Positions 44,195-52,831 of a DNA stretch of 64,000 nucleotides are shown here, in pieces. Numbering within the stretch: the first letter of the stretch is position 1; every line of letters starts with the position of its first letter. Below the pieces are notes generated by a model. It did not search any database. It saw only the letters and a program-made list of their open reading frames with translations, and had not been told where the DNA came from. Origin of the DNA: Flavobacterium sp. CBA20B-1 (GTDB lineage: Bacteria > Bacteroidota > Bacteroidia > Flavobacteriales > Flavobacteriaceae); assembly GCF_028473145.1 (NCBI RefSeq), contig NZ_CP092370.1:2232001-2296000 (forward strand). Reading direction: 5' to 3'. The translations under genes and the position numbers were made by a program.

Positions 44195-46992
44195 TAAAAA
44201 TCATATTTAACGCCCAAAGTGAAGCGAGATTGGTAAAATTCCATTTGTTTCATGCGGTTGCTTTCACCTTGATAATAGCGCAACGGCTGATTGGTTAAGT
44301 TGTTTGCTTCTAAGAACACGCGCCAATTTGGCAAGAACTTGTAAGCCATGTTAAAATCAAGGAAAAATTGTTTGTCGTAATAACTATCTTCAAATTCGTT
44401 GCCGCCAATTTCATCTAAATAAGCCGAGGTGAAGTTAGCTGATATACGCGCAGAGAATTTGTCGTTTTCCCATGCCAAAGATCCATTCACCATGTGCGGT
44501 GAAGTGCGCGGTAAACCTAAACCTGTGCGTGGAGTTCCGTCTTCGTTGGTAATTCCTTTTGCTTCAGATTTTGTGAAGGTATAGTTGGCATATAAACCAA
44601 AGTTCTTAAAGAATTTTCCAGGTAAGAAATCTAACTGTCGCTGAAAAGCTACTTCGAAACCATAAACGCTTACTTTATCACCGTTACGAGCTTGTGTGAA
44701 ATCCCAGTTTTCGCCACCTGGTATTGGGTTGGCTACGTTCGGAAATTGTGCCGCAAAATCTTCAGTTGTAAAAATGGTATTGTTATAAGTATAAATAAAG
44801 TTGTCTAAATTTTTATAGAATGCCCCAGCCGACACAATACCAATATTTTCAAAATAATTTTCTGCCATTACATCGAAATTGGTTGCATACGTTGCTTTTA
44901 AGTTAGGATTTCCCGCAGCAATTTCGGCATCGGCAGGAATTGCATTCACATAAGGAGCCAAATTATAATAATTAGGACGTGCAATACCTGTGGTTACTGC
45001 AGCACGCAAAATAAAATTATTGGTGATATAATGTTTTAAAGTAATACTTGGTAAAATGTTCAAATAATCGTTTTCGTTTTTAATTTCACCTACCAAATCT
45101 TCTTCATCTATGATATAATTTCCTGTATATTCGATAGCTGTATGCTCTAAACGAACACCTGCAATTATTGATGTTTTCTCTTTAAAATCTTGATCCCAAC
45201 GCAAATATCCTGCTGTAATGCGTTCTTTTGCTTTATAGTTTGATGATAAAAATTCCGAAGGTTGCAACGAAGCTTCGAACAAATCAGGATTTCCTAAATT
45301 CAAAGAACCCAAAAAAGCATTGTTTACAAAGTATCCGGGTGCATATTGCGAGCCTGGATTGTATCCGTTTCCTGACCAATTCACATTTGGAGTGTTTGCT
45401 AAACTGCCCCATTCTGCTATAGGTTGGTATTCGTAGAAAATATTATCACGTACTTTATCTTTCAAGCGCAAACGTGCTCCAAAGCGCAAGCGTCCTTTTT
45501 GGTCTTCAATTACTGAAAAGGGCATGCGGAAATTAATTTTAGCTCCGATTTCTTCTTCTTGCGTATAATCGTGGTTTTCAGATATTGTTCGCAATTCAAA
45601 ATCATTTGGATTTTCACCATTCAATGCAAATACTAACGGTTTTTTGCCATCAGAAAGATCTTGCCCCATTGCCACGTCTTTCTGTCTGAAATCGATGTAT
45701 CGCTCATTAGGACGGTCTTCGCTCGCTTTTGAATAAGAAAAAGCCCAATCCATGTCTAATTTTGGCGACAATAAGTGCTCACCACGCAACGACACGTTAA
45801 CGACACGTTGATCTTCTAAACGTGCATTTTGGTTGCGGTTGTTATCAATTCCGCCTTTTGTTTCTCTGCGAATTTCACCAATATAGGTGCCGTCGTCTTG
45901 CAATTCCAAATCGCGGTATCGTGCTCTGTAACGGTTTTCACGATCGTCGCGCCAGTTATACATTGCTGTGAAATCAATTCGGTGGTTTTCGTTAAAAACA
46001 TAATCGGCACTCAATGAAGCACTTCTGCGCACACGTTGCACATCGTATTTGCGGATGTCCATTTCGGTTAAATACGCATTGCCATTGTCGTCCTTGTCCC
46101 AAACAGCTTCTACGTTGTCTGATCCAAAATTTTGTGACTGCCATGTTCCTGAAGCAATAACGCCCAATTTATTATCAACAAACCGATTTCCGTATATAAA
46201 GGCACCATTGTATAAACCTTTGTCGCGAATTGGTGCGTATCCGCCAGACAAAGTTGCCGAAATGCGCTCGCGGTTTGGAACAGCACGGGTAATAAGGTTT
46301 ACAGACCCACCAATAGCATCGGCATCCATATCCGGCGTTAATGTTTTATTTACTTCGATCGAAGAAATCATATCCGATGGAATTAAATCCATTTGAACAT
46401 TTCTGTTGTCTCCTTCAGCAGAAGGGATACGGTCGCCATTTAAAGTAACTGAATTCAGCTCAGGAGATAATCCGCGAACAATAATGTTACGAGCTTCGCC
46501 TTGATCGTTCTGCATAGTGATTCCCGGCACCCTTTTTAAAGCATCACCGATATTGGCATCTGGAAAACGCCCCACTTGGTCAGACGATATAATGTTGGTG
46601 ATATTGGCATTGTTGCGTTGTTGGTTTAAGGCTTTTGCCTGCCCGCGAAGAAAATCACCGATAATTACAAGCTCTTCCAACTCTTCAGAACCCGTAAATA
46701 ATTGAAAATTTGCAGTTGTTGTAGTATTTGAAACAACAACAACTTCTTGCGCAGCAGTTACATATCCAATGTATTCTACATAAACCGTATAGGTGCCTTC
46801 TGGAAGGCTTAAAAATTCATAGCCACCGTTTTGATTGGAAATAGTGTAGCGATTCGAATTTTCGATTTTAATTGTAGCTCCAGGTAAAGAAAATTGATTG
46901 TTTCCATCTACTACTTTTCCGGAAATCACTCCGTTTTGTGCAAATGTCATTGCACCAACTAACGATGCGGCTAAAATGTAAAAATGCTTCAT
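44194..46992 (-). CDS. TonB-dependent outer-membrane receptor of the phytate/phosphate locus
   Basis: The protein has 932 residues. The signal peptide (MKHFYILAASLVGAMTFAQ) is followed by a carboxypeptidase-like regulatory domain (SGKVVDGNNQFSLPGATIKI, residues 20-110) and the plug (about 125-235), which includes RVPGITMQNDQGEARNIIVRG and NLITRAVPN. The 22-stranded barrel then ends in an aromatic residue (FTLGVKYDF), as in TonB receptors. It is the first gene of an operon with the phosphatase and phytase, so its cargo is likely an organophosphate or a phytate product, though it could be another ligand. The promoter is at 47026-47053. Confidence 0.9.
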   Translation of the reverse strand: MKHFYILAASLVGAMTFAQNGVISGKVVDGNNQFSLPGATIKIENSNRYTISNQNGGYEFLSLPEGTYTVYVEYIGYVTAAQEVVVVSNTTTTANFQLFTGSEELEELVIIGDFLRGQAKALNQQRNNANITNIISSDQVGRFPDANIGDALKRVPGITMQNDQGEARNIIVRGLSPELNSVTLNGDRIPSAEGDNRNVQMDLIPSDMISSIEVNKTLTPDMDADAIGGSVNLITRAVPNRERISATLSGGYAPIRDKGLYNGAFIYGNRFVDNKLGVIASGTWQSQNFGSDNVEAVWDKDDNGNAYLTEMDIRKYDVQRVRRSASLSADYVFNENHRIDFTAMYNWRDDRENRYRARYRDLELQDDGTYIGEIRRETKGGIDNNRNQNARLEDQRVVNVSLRGEHLLSPKLDMDWAFSYSKASEDRPNERYIDFRQKDVAMGQDLSDGKKPLVFALNGENPNDFELRTISENHDYTQEEEIGAKINFRMPFSVIEDQKGRLRFGARLRLKDKVRDNIFYEYQPIAEWGSLANTPNVNWSGNGYNPGSQYAPGYFVNNAFLGSLNLGNPDLFEASLQPSEFLSSNYKAKERITAGYLRWDQDFKEKTSIIAGVRLEHTAIEYTGNYIIDEEDLVGEIKNENDYLNILPSITLKHYITNNFILRAAVTTGIARPNYYNLAPYVNAIPADAEIAAGNPNLKATYATNFDVMAENYFENIGIVSAGAFYKNLDNFIYTYNNTIFTTEDFAAQFPNVANPIPGGENWDFTQARNGDKVSVYGFEVAFQRQLDFLPGKFFKNFGLYANYTFTKSEAKGITNEDGTPRTGLGLPRTSPHMVNGSLAWENDKFSARISANFTSAYLDEIGGNEFEDSYYDKQFFLDFNMAYKFLPNWRVFLEANNLTNQPLRYYQGESNRMKQMEFYQSRFTLGVKYDF

Positions 46993-47317
46993 TTTTATAG
47001 TTTTGGCTTAAAAATTTATTTGCCACAAAACTAGCGCAGCAAAGAAAACCAAATGTTAGCCTTGTATTATTGTAAGGTTAAAGTAGGGGATGATGAGGTA
47101 ATGAAATTGTTAAGAAAAAGTGGTTACAATAAAACAATTCCGAACTATTTTTGCCCGGAATTGCGATGATAAGTGTTTTGATAAAATTATGGTGATGTAT
47201 AATTACAATTCCTAATAATTGAAACTTAGCATTATAGCGAAGTAATGCAAATATAACACAAGTCACCAATAAGTGAATTGAAAAAAATGATTATTTTTGC
47301 TAAAAACTGAAAAAAAA
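46993..47317. other. Divergent intergenic region between the TonB receptor and TetR genes
   Basis: No coding frame is convincing here. The left part holds the receptor promoter (47026-47053), and the right part has TATTTTTG at 47292-47299, probably the TetR gene's -7 box. In between, CAATTCCG and CGGAATTG (47135-47142 and 47156-47163) form an 8-bp hairpin with a 13-nt loop. No other structure was seen. Confidence 0.6.
47026..47053 (-). promoter_or_regulatory. Promoter of the TonB receptor-phosphatase-phytase operon
   Basis: On the minus strand, TTTG (47050-47053) and TAGTTTTG (47026-47033) are separated by 16 nt. This matches the Bacteroidota -33/-7 pattern with the same spacing as the sdh promoter, 33 nt before the start. 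Confidence 0.55.
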
Positions 47318-47956
47318 ATGAAATTGCCTGAAAATGAACCTAGAAAGAGGGATAAAAATAAGAGTAAGAAGCAGTTTTTAAATGCCGTAGGGCATATCTT
47401 GAAAACGAAAGGTTATACTGCTCTGAAAGTAAATACTATTGCCGAGACTGCAGGTTTAGACAAAAAACTAATCTATAAATATTTTGGAGGACGCGAAGAA
47501 TTAATTGACGAATATCTACGCACATTTGACTTTTGGAGTAATGTGCAAATGCAAAACGAAGTTTTAAATGATGGTGGCGAGGCTTTTGTTAAAGAAATGT
47601 TGGTGCAACAGTATGACTATATGGATAAAAATGATGCACTACAAAATATTTTGCTTTGGGGTATATCTGAAAAAAAACAAGCGCTGAAAAATATTAACGA
47701 TGAACGTGAACGTAATGGCGAACTACTGTTACAAAATTTAACCGACCCCTATTTTGGTGAAAAGGCAGTAGAATTCCGGGCTTTTTCTGCACTATTAGTT
47801 TCGGGAGTGTACTACTTAAATATGTATAAAGGTGTGAACGGGAACACATTTTCTGGAATTGATTTAACAACCCAAGAGGGAGCAAACCAAATTAAAAACA
47901 TCCTCGTCAAAGTCATTGATTTGTTTTACAAAGATTTTAATCAAAACAACTCGTAG
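47318..47956 (+). CDS. TetR-family transcriptional regulator
   Basis: The protein has 212 residues. A basic start (PRKRDKNKSKKQFLNAVG) leads into the HTH: HILKTKGYTALKVNTIAETAGLDKKLIYKYFGGREELI. The C-terminal two-thirds is the helical ligand-binding domain with no close match I can name. TetR proteins usually repress a neighbouring operon; the divergent phosphate operon and the following umu genes are both possible targets, with no firm evidence. The start at 47318 follows an in-frame TTG that is less likely. Confidence 0.85.
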   Translation: MKLPENEPRKRDKNKSKKQFLNAVGHILKTKGYTALKVNTIAETAGLDKKLIYKYFGGREELIDEYLRTFDFWSNVQMQNEVLNDGGEAFVKEMLVQQYDYMDKNDALQNILLWGISEKKQALKNINDERERNGELLLQNLTDPYFGEKAVEFRAFSALLVSGVYYLNMYKGVNGNTFSGIDLTTQEGANQIKNILVKVIDLFYKDFNQNNS

Positions 47957-48048
47957 GGATGTATTTATAGCTGTGAGTTCGGAAAAAGTAATCGGTTTTT
48001 TTCAGCAAAACGACACCATTTTAACTTCTTTTACATTTTATAAAAAAT

Positions 48049-48056
48049 TACATTTG
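48049..48056 (+). promoter_or_regulatory. -7 promoter element of umuCD
   Basis: TACATTTG matches TAnnTTTG and ends 4 nt before the umuC ATG, implying a leaderless or near-leaderless message. TTTTACA upstream and TGTAAAA over the box form a loose inverted repeat that could be an SOS operator. Confidence 0.45.
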
Positions 48057-48060
48057 TAAA

Positions 48061-49314
48061 ATGTATGCTTTGGTAGATATTAATAATTTTTATGTAAGTT
48101 GTGAGCGTATTTTTAATCCAACTTTACGCAATAGACCTGTTGTTGTTTTAAGTAATAACGATGGTTGTGTTATTTCGCGTTCAAACGAAGCTAAAAAGGC
48201 CGGAATTCCTATGGGTGCTCCCACGTTTAAATATAAAGAAAAATTTCAAGAATTAGGAATACAAGTATTTTCTTCAAACTATGCACTATATGGAGATATG
48301 AGCAATAGAGTGTATCGTATTCTGCAAAACTACACCCCTGATCTAGAAGTGTATTCTATCGATGAATGTTTTTTGAATCTCCATGATTTTTCTATGCACT
48401 CACTAGGTGAATATGGCAAAAAAATAAGACAAGAGATTTTACAGAAAACGCTTCTACCAACTTGTGTGGGTATTGCGCCTACGAAAGCTTTGGCGAAAGT
48501 AGCCAATCATATTGCAAAAAAATTTCCTGAGTTAAAGGGTGTTTATATTATCGATACAGATGAAAAACGGGTTAAAGCTTTAAAATGGCTTAATATAGAA
48601 GATGTTTGGGGTATTGGAAGACAAATGTCTAAAAAGTTGAAAGCCAATGGTATTCATAAAGCTTCTCAGTTTATAGAACTTCCCGATGAGTATGTAAGAA
48701 AACAATTTTCAGTAGTAGGGTTGCGTTTAAAAAAAGAGTTAGAAGGAATTTCGGTTTTAGGGTTGGAAGAAATTCAAGCCAAAAAGCATATCGCAACCAC
48801 GCGCTCTTTTGATACCACTTATACGGATAAGGAATACATTAAAGAACGTATCACAACCTTTGCAGTTACTTGTGCCCAAAAATTGCATAAGCAAAAATCA
48901 ACTTGCCAAGTAGTTACTGTTTTTATCTATACCAACCGCTTCAATGAAAAACAAGACCAATATAGTCGCTCTATAAATGTGAGTATGCCATATCCAACAA
49001 ACTCAGATATAGAACTTGCTAAATGTGCACAAAAAGGTCTAGATTTAATTTTTAAACAAGGATACCATTACAAAAAAGCCGGAGTTATCGTGGGTGGTAT
49101 TGCACCGGAACATGGAAAACAATTTGTTTTGTTTGAAGAAGAACCGGTAAAGCATCGAACACTTATGCAAACAATAGATCGGTTAAATTCTAAATACGGA
49201 ACTAAAAAATTGAAATTGGCTTCCCAAGCATTAGATAAAACATGGAAAATGAATCAGGAGCATTTAAGCCCTAATTATACCACAAAATGGAATGAAATTT
49301 TAGAAATAAGATGA
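48061..49314 (+). CDS. umuC: Y-family DNA polymerase (UmuC type)
   Basis: The protein has 417 residues and copies past DNA damage as the polymerase of Pol V. The palm has MYALVDINNFYVSCERIF (Asp6) and the catalytic pair in YSIDECFLNL (Asp101, Glu102). The HhH region is PTCVGIAPTKALAKVANHIAKKF and WGIGRQMSKKLKANGI. It overlaps the UmuD gene by ATGA, so the two subunits are coupled. The order (umuC first) is the reverse of the common umuDC. Likely induced by DNA damage. Confidence 0.95.
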   Translation: MYALVDINNFYVSCERIFNPTLRNRPVVVLSNNDGCVISRSNEAKKAGIPMGAPTFKYKEKFQELGIQVFSSNYALYGDMSNRVYRILQNYTPDLEVYSIDECFLNLHDFSMHSLGEYGKKIRQEILQKTLLPTCVGIAPTKALAKVANHIAKKFPELKGVYIIDTDEKRVKALKWLNIEDVWGIGRQMSKKLKANGIHKASQFIELPDEYVRKQFSVVGLRLKKELEGISVLGLEEIQAKKHIATTRSFDTTYTDKEYIKERITTFAVTCAQKLHKQKSTCQVVTVFIYTNRFNEKQDQYSRSINVSMPYPTNSDIELAKCAQKGLDLIFKQGYHYKKAGVIVGGIAPEHGKQFVLFEEEPVKHRTLMQTIDRLNSKYGTKKLKLASQALDKTWKMNQEHLSPNYTTKWNEILEIR

Positions 49315-49766
49315 TACAGTTTATAAAATTTGATAGCGAATTAGAATTTTTGCCCATTCATACCAATGGTGAAAAATATTATGTGCAGGTAAAAGAAGGT
49401 GTTAATGCTGGTTTTCCATCACCAGCAGAAGATTTTTTAAATGATCGTATCAGTTTAGACGAATTGTATCTTTCTAAAGTTGAAGCAACATTTGTAAATC
49501 GTGTAAAGGGCTTGTCTATGTATCCTGATTACCAAGAAAATGACATTTTAATCTTGCGTTCCGATTATGAACCGCAACACGGTGATGATGTGGTGGTATC
49601 AATTAATTCATCAGCATACACTTTAAAACGCTATGATAAAATGAATTCTAAATTAGTGGCACTAAACCCAAAATATGCACATTCTGTTGTTATTACCGAG
49701 AGCGATGAAGTCGTGATTTTAGGTGTGGTAGATGCTTTAGTTAGAAATATTAAAAAACGTAGATGA
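49311..49766 (+). CDS. umuD: UmuD-like S24 peptidase, Pol V accessory subunit
   Basis: The protein has 151 residues. The self-cleavage site is Ala33-Gly34 in VNAGFPSPAEDF. The catalytic serine is in KGLSMYPDYQENDIL (Ser69) and the lysine in YTLKRYDK (Lys106), as in LexA/UmuD peptidases. RecA-stimulated cleavage gives the active UmuD' that joins UmuC. No DNA-binding domain is present, so it is not LexA. It is translationally coupled to umuC. Confidence 0.93.
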   Translation: MIQFIKFDSELEFLPIHTNGEKYYVQVKEGVNAGFPSPAEDFLNDRISLDELYLSKVEATFVNRVKGLSMYPDYQENDILILRSDYEPQHGDDVVVSINSSAYTLKRYDKMNSKLVALNPKYAHSVVITESDEVVILGVVDALVRNIKKRR

Positions 49767-49870
49767 TTTTTTAATTTACACCTTTTGAAGGTTAGTGTAT
49801 TCAGATTAACTTTTCAACTTACAAGGTTTCGGAGCTACTACATTAGAAGTATAAAGTAGGTATATAACTG

Positions 49871-50674
49871 TTATTGTTTTGCTTTAACAGCCATCAACGA
49901 ATAAACCATTGGTATCTTATTACCCAAATGCGCAATTCTAAACTTATTTGGTTCAAATTCTAGGGTATTATCAAAGCAATTGTAAGGTGAATAATCATAT
50001 TCATTAAACGAATTGATCTGTAATCCTTGTTGCAACAAACTGCTTAAAACTTCGCTTAAACTGTGATTCCAAGTAATGAAATGTTGCTTTGCATCGGTTG
50101 TTGATTCGGTATAAGATCCTTCTAAGGTTTCAATTGCATCACTTTTAAAATAGTTGTATTCGATTTTTTCAAAAGCATCATCGAACATCCAAACCACCGG
50201 ATGAAATTCTACAAATACGAATTTTCCATCGGGTTTTAAAAATTGCGATACAATTTTCGCCCATTTATCTAAATCGGGTAACCAGCCAATGGTGCCATAG
50301 CTTGTAAAAACCATATCAAACGTTTGGTGTAAATGATTGGGTAAATCATATAAATCGCAACAAATAAATTCGGCATCGGCGTTTAATTTTTGAGCCAAAA
50401 CTTTTGCGGCTTCTATTGCTTTGTCTGATAAATCAACACCCTTCACTTTTGCACCCATTCTGCTTAGTGAGATAGTATCTTGTCCAAAATGGCATTGCAA
50501 ATGCAAAATCGATTTTCCGGAAACATCGCCTAACAATTCCAATTCAATCGAATTCAAAGACGATTTTCCCTGCATGAATCCCTCTAAATCATAAAAAGCA
50601 GAGCTAAGATGCACTTCGGTTCGGTTGTTCCAAGAATTTCTGTTGATTTCTAGATAATTTTTTTCTGTTTTCAT
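49871..50674 (-). CDS. Class I SAM-dependent methyltransferase
   Basis: The protein has 267 residues. It has the Rossmann-fold SAM site ILHLQCHFGQDTISLSRMGAKVKGVDLSDKAIEAA and later DMVFTSYGTIGWLPDLDKWAKIVSQFLKPDGKFVFVEFHP. The signature resembles the small-molecule methyltransferases of the UbiE/ Methyltransf_11 class; the substrate cannot be read. The start at 50674 is chosen because it begins with the family-like MKTEKNYLEINRNSWNNR. It lies 4 nt after the secreted-protein gene on the same strand, so they may be co-transcribed. Confidence 0.85.
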   Translation of the reverse strand: MKTEKNYLEINRNSWNNRTEVHLSSAFYDLEGFMQGKSSLNSIELELLGDVSGKSILHLQCHFGQDTISLSRMGAKVKGVDLSDKAIEAAKVLAQKLNADAEFICCDLYDLPNHLHQTFDMVFTSYGTIGWLPDLDKWAKIVSQFLKPDGKFVFVEFHPVVWMFDDAFEKIEYNYFKSDAIETLEGSYTESTTDAKQHFITWNHSLSEVLSSLLQQGLQINSFNEYDYSPYNCFDNTLEFEPNKFRIAHLGNKIPMVYSLMAVKAKQ

Positions 50675-50678
50675 ACAC

Positions 50679-51389
50679 TTAGTAATATTCATAATACCTA
50701 AAAAGTACCGATTTTGGCACACGACTTTCGGTGGTTTCGTAAAAATAAATCACAGTGGGATTGTTAAACACATCTACCGATTTTATTTTGCGTACATCTT
50801 GAATAGTAGAAATTTCATCGCCATCGGTGGTTTTAACATCGTAAATAAGTTGTTGCAATTGGTTGTTTTCATCGTACAAGTAGGTGGCTTCTTCCTCAGA
50901 TTTAAAATTAACTCCTTCAAAAACAACCTTTTTTATAGAGAAATCAGTGTTTAAATGCACAGTGGTTTTTGTGCTATCGGCAACCAATTTGGGCAGTATT
51001 TCATAACTTAAATCCGTTGTCCAATGATAGGTGTAATCGAGCTTCTTTTCTTGTTCACCGTTTAGAGTGCTAGTTTCGGTAAACGATATGTTTTTTCCGG
51101 AACCTTTATAATGCATGTTGCTTTTGAATGCGTAATCGGGCATTTGATACATTTTGGTATAAGTGGTTACATCGCCCGATTTTGTGAAATGGATACTGGT
51201 TTTACCAAAATAATCGACTGTATCCGTTGGAATCCGATATTTAGTAGTGCGCACCATATAAGTGGTCACTTTTTTCACTGCGCCTTTAAAACCATACTCT
51301 TTTTTTTGATTATAGGTGTTGTTTTGTGCATTTGTAAAACAGTTGCAAAGAATAAAAAACAACCCTATTATATTTTTCAATTGATGCAT
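50679..51389 (-). CDS. Secreted protein of unknown function
   Basis: The protein has 236 residues with a signal peptide (MHQLKNIIGLFFILCNCFTNAQ). The mature part is beta-rich with YD-like strands: KYRIPTDTVDYFGKTSIHFTKSGDVTTYTKM, YHWTTDLSYEILPK, ATYLYDENNQLQQLIYDVKT. This pattern is shared with the RHS/YD-type lipoproteins of Bacteroidota but lacks a lipid cysteine. Its ATG overlaps the stop of the YARHG-domain gene by 1 nt, so the two are coupled. Confidence 0.75.
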   Translation of the reverse strand: MHQLKNIIGLFFILCNCFTNAQNNTYNQKKEYGFKGAVKKVTTYMVRTTKYRIPTDTVDYFGKTSIHFTKSGDVTTYTKMYQMPDYAFKSNMHYKGSGKNISFTETSTLNGEQEKKLDYTYHWTTDLSYEILPKLVADSTKTTVHLNTDFSIKKVVFEGVNFKSEEEATYLYDENNQLQQLIYDVKTTDGDEISTIQDVRKIKSVDVFNNPTVIYFYETTESRVPKSVLFRYYEYY

Positions 51390-52501
51390 TATTTTGTTTT
51401 TAAAATTTTTATATTTTTAAGCCCTTCCAGCCATTTTTGTTCCATTTCATCTAATTCATCTGGCTCTGGCACATACGTTTCATTGGGAATATACCAAGGC
51501 ATTTTCTCATAATAATTCTTCAAAATCTCATTTTTAAAAACATATCCTCTGCGGGCATAAGGTAAATTCTGAAGCACTTTTAAAGCATTTTCGTCTTCAA
51601 TTTCATCAAAAAATATCATTAAATCTTTATGAAAGGGAAGATTATTTTGCAAACTAAAAACATTATTAATGAAGAAAAAATGCGGATTGAACAGAAATAA
51701 TTCTCCTTTAGGATGAAAATCTTTCTTTTTAAACTGAATAGTTCCATTATGAATAAAAAACCCCGCAGCACTTTGTCCGTTAGAAAACCGGTATTCTTTC
51801 ATAAAATCATCCACTTTTTCACCAACGCCATGAATGGTCCATTCATCAACCGATTTAAAAAAAGTAGAATTTATATAAAAATCCTGATAAGCACCCATAT
51901 CAATATTCAATGTAAAATCGTCAATTTTATTATTTGCCCACCTGTTTGCTGCCGTTAAAACATAATCAAAATTATATGCATAATCTACCGAGCCCGACAA
52001 GCGAAATTTGTAGGTATGCACCAAACGATTGTTTCCTGGCTGAAAAGTAGCATTGAAATGATACACATAATAAAATTCTGCATAATCAAGCATGGATTCG
52101 CTGTTTTCAATTTCTGCTAAAGAAAATTCCTTTTCCTTATTTTCAGTTGATACATACGAAATCTCATACGGAAGAATCTTTTGATTCAAATTCACAGTAA
52201 AATCGTTCATATAAGGATGTTGCCCATTTTTAGGGTAGAAATCTGCATCGCCTTCTGGAGAAAAAGCTTCAAAACCCACCAAAATCGTTTTCGCTCTCTT
52301 TTCCGGATTAAAAAAAGTATAATCAACCGTAACTTCTACAAAGTCACCCACCCGTTTTAACGAAAGTATTTCCTTGCGTACTTCAACACTTGTTTCCTTA
52401 ATAGGTATTAACTGATTGCCGCTCATAAAATAAGCACCATCGTTCGCAAAAACAACCCCTGCAAAAAATAGAAAAAATAAAAAAGCCCCAATTTTTTTCA
52501 T
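51389..52501 (-). CDS. Secreted YARHG-domain protein
   Basis: The protein has 370 residues. The start at 52501 gives a signal peptide (MKKIGAFLFFLFFAGVVFA). The first 250 residues are a beta-rich domain resembling DUF4424 (TVDYTFFNPEKRAKTILVGFEAFSP, TFQPGNNRLVHTYKFRLSG). The C-terminus has the YARHG motif, LPYARRGYVFKNEILKNYYEKMPWYIPNETYVP, a domain of unknown function found in secreted proteins. Overlap with the following gene suggests a joint role at the envelope. Confidence 0.82.
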   Translation of the reverse strand: MKKIGAFLFFLFFAGVVFANDGAYFMSGNQLIPIKETSVEVRKEILSLKRVGDFVEVTVDYTFFNPEKRAKTILVGFEAFSPEGDADFYPKNGQHPYMNDFTVNLNQKILPYEISYVSTENKEKEFSLAEIENSESMLDYAEFYYVYHFNATFQPGNNRLVHTYKFRLSGSVDYAYNFDYVLTAANRWANNKIDDFTLNIDMGAYQDFYINSTFFKSVDEWTIHGVGEKVDDFMKEYRFSNGQSAAGFFIHNGTIQFKKKDFHPKGELFLFNPHFFFINNVFSLQNNLPFHKDLMIFFDEIEDENALKVLQNLPYARRGYVFKNEILKNYYEKMPWYIPNETYVPEPDELDEMEQKWLEGLKNIKILKTK

Positions 52502-52831
52502 GTATTTATCCATAAAATTAAACGATGAATATAAAAATAAATAAAACAACCACCAACAAAAGTTTTTCTTTGGGCAATCCCTTCCACTAGCGTTTCAGGT
52601 CGGGCTTTCCGCCGTCGCTTTTGTTTTTTGGCAAAAACAAAGAGCTCCAACAAGGCTATAATCCCTATTGCAAAAGCACATTTCGGCATACATGCAGAGA
52701 CAGGTATTTAACAGGAATCTATGAGAAACCTGCATTAGGATTTAACCAACATGTCTGATTAAAAATTATAAATCTAAATCTCTTAAAAGGAAAAGCCGTT
52801 TCCCAGTATAAAGAAAACGACTTTTATTATT
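52502..52831. other. Intergenic region before aspA
   Basis: 330 nt without a gene. The left half holds the repeat-like element (52568-52690). The right half is plain AT-rich sequence ending in an imperfect hairpin (AAAAGCCGTTT against AAAACGACTTTT, about 52791-52825) that would terminate aspA on the minus strand. Nothing else was seen. Confidence 0.5.
52568..52690. repeat. GC-richer intergenic element, probable flavobacterial repeat
   Basis: This stretch has a composition unlike its surroundings and a TTTGTTTTT / AAAAACAAA hairpin with a TGGC loop. Phrases such as GGAAAGCCCGACC and GGGATTGCCC (minus strand) are shared, in my recollection, by intergenic elements of many Flavobacteriaceae. A frame on the minus strand covers it but does not look like a protein. 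Confidence 0.5.

Noticed and set aside
47078..47269. 63-codon minus-strand frame in the gap between the TonB receptor and TetR genes
   Set aside because: It overlaps the promoter region and a hairpin, begins without a promoter match of its own, and has a random-looking composition with no motif.
42150..47956. TetR as a proven regulator of the phytase operon
   Set aside because: The genes are divergent but separated by 325 nt, and no shared operator-like palindrome other than a simple hairpin was found.
52498..52689. 63-codon minus-strand frame before aspA
   Set aside because: It covers the repeat-like element; its sequence (basic run, then random hydrophobic residues) does not look like a protein.
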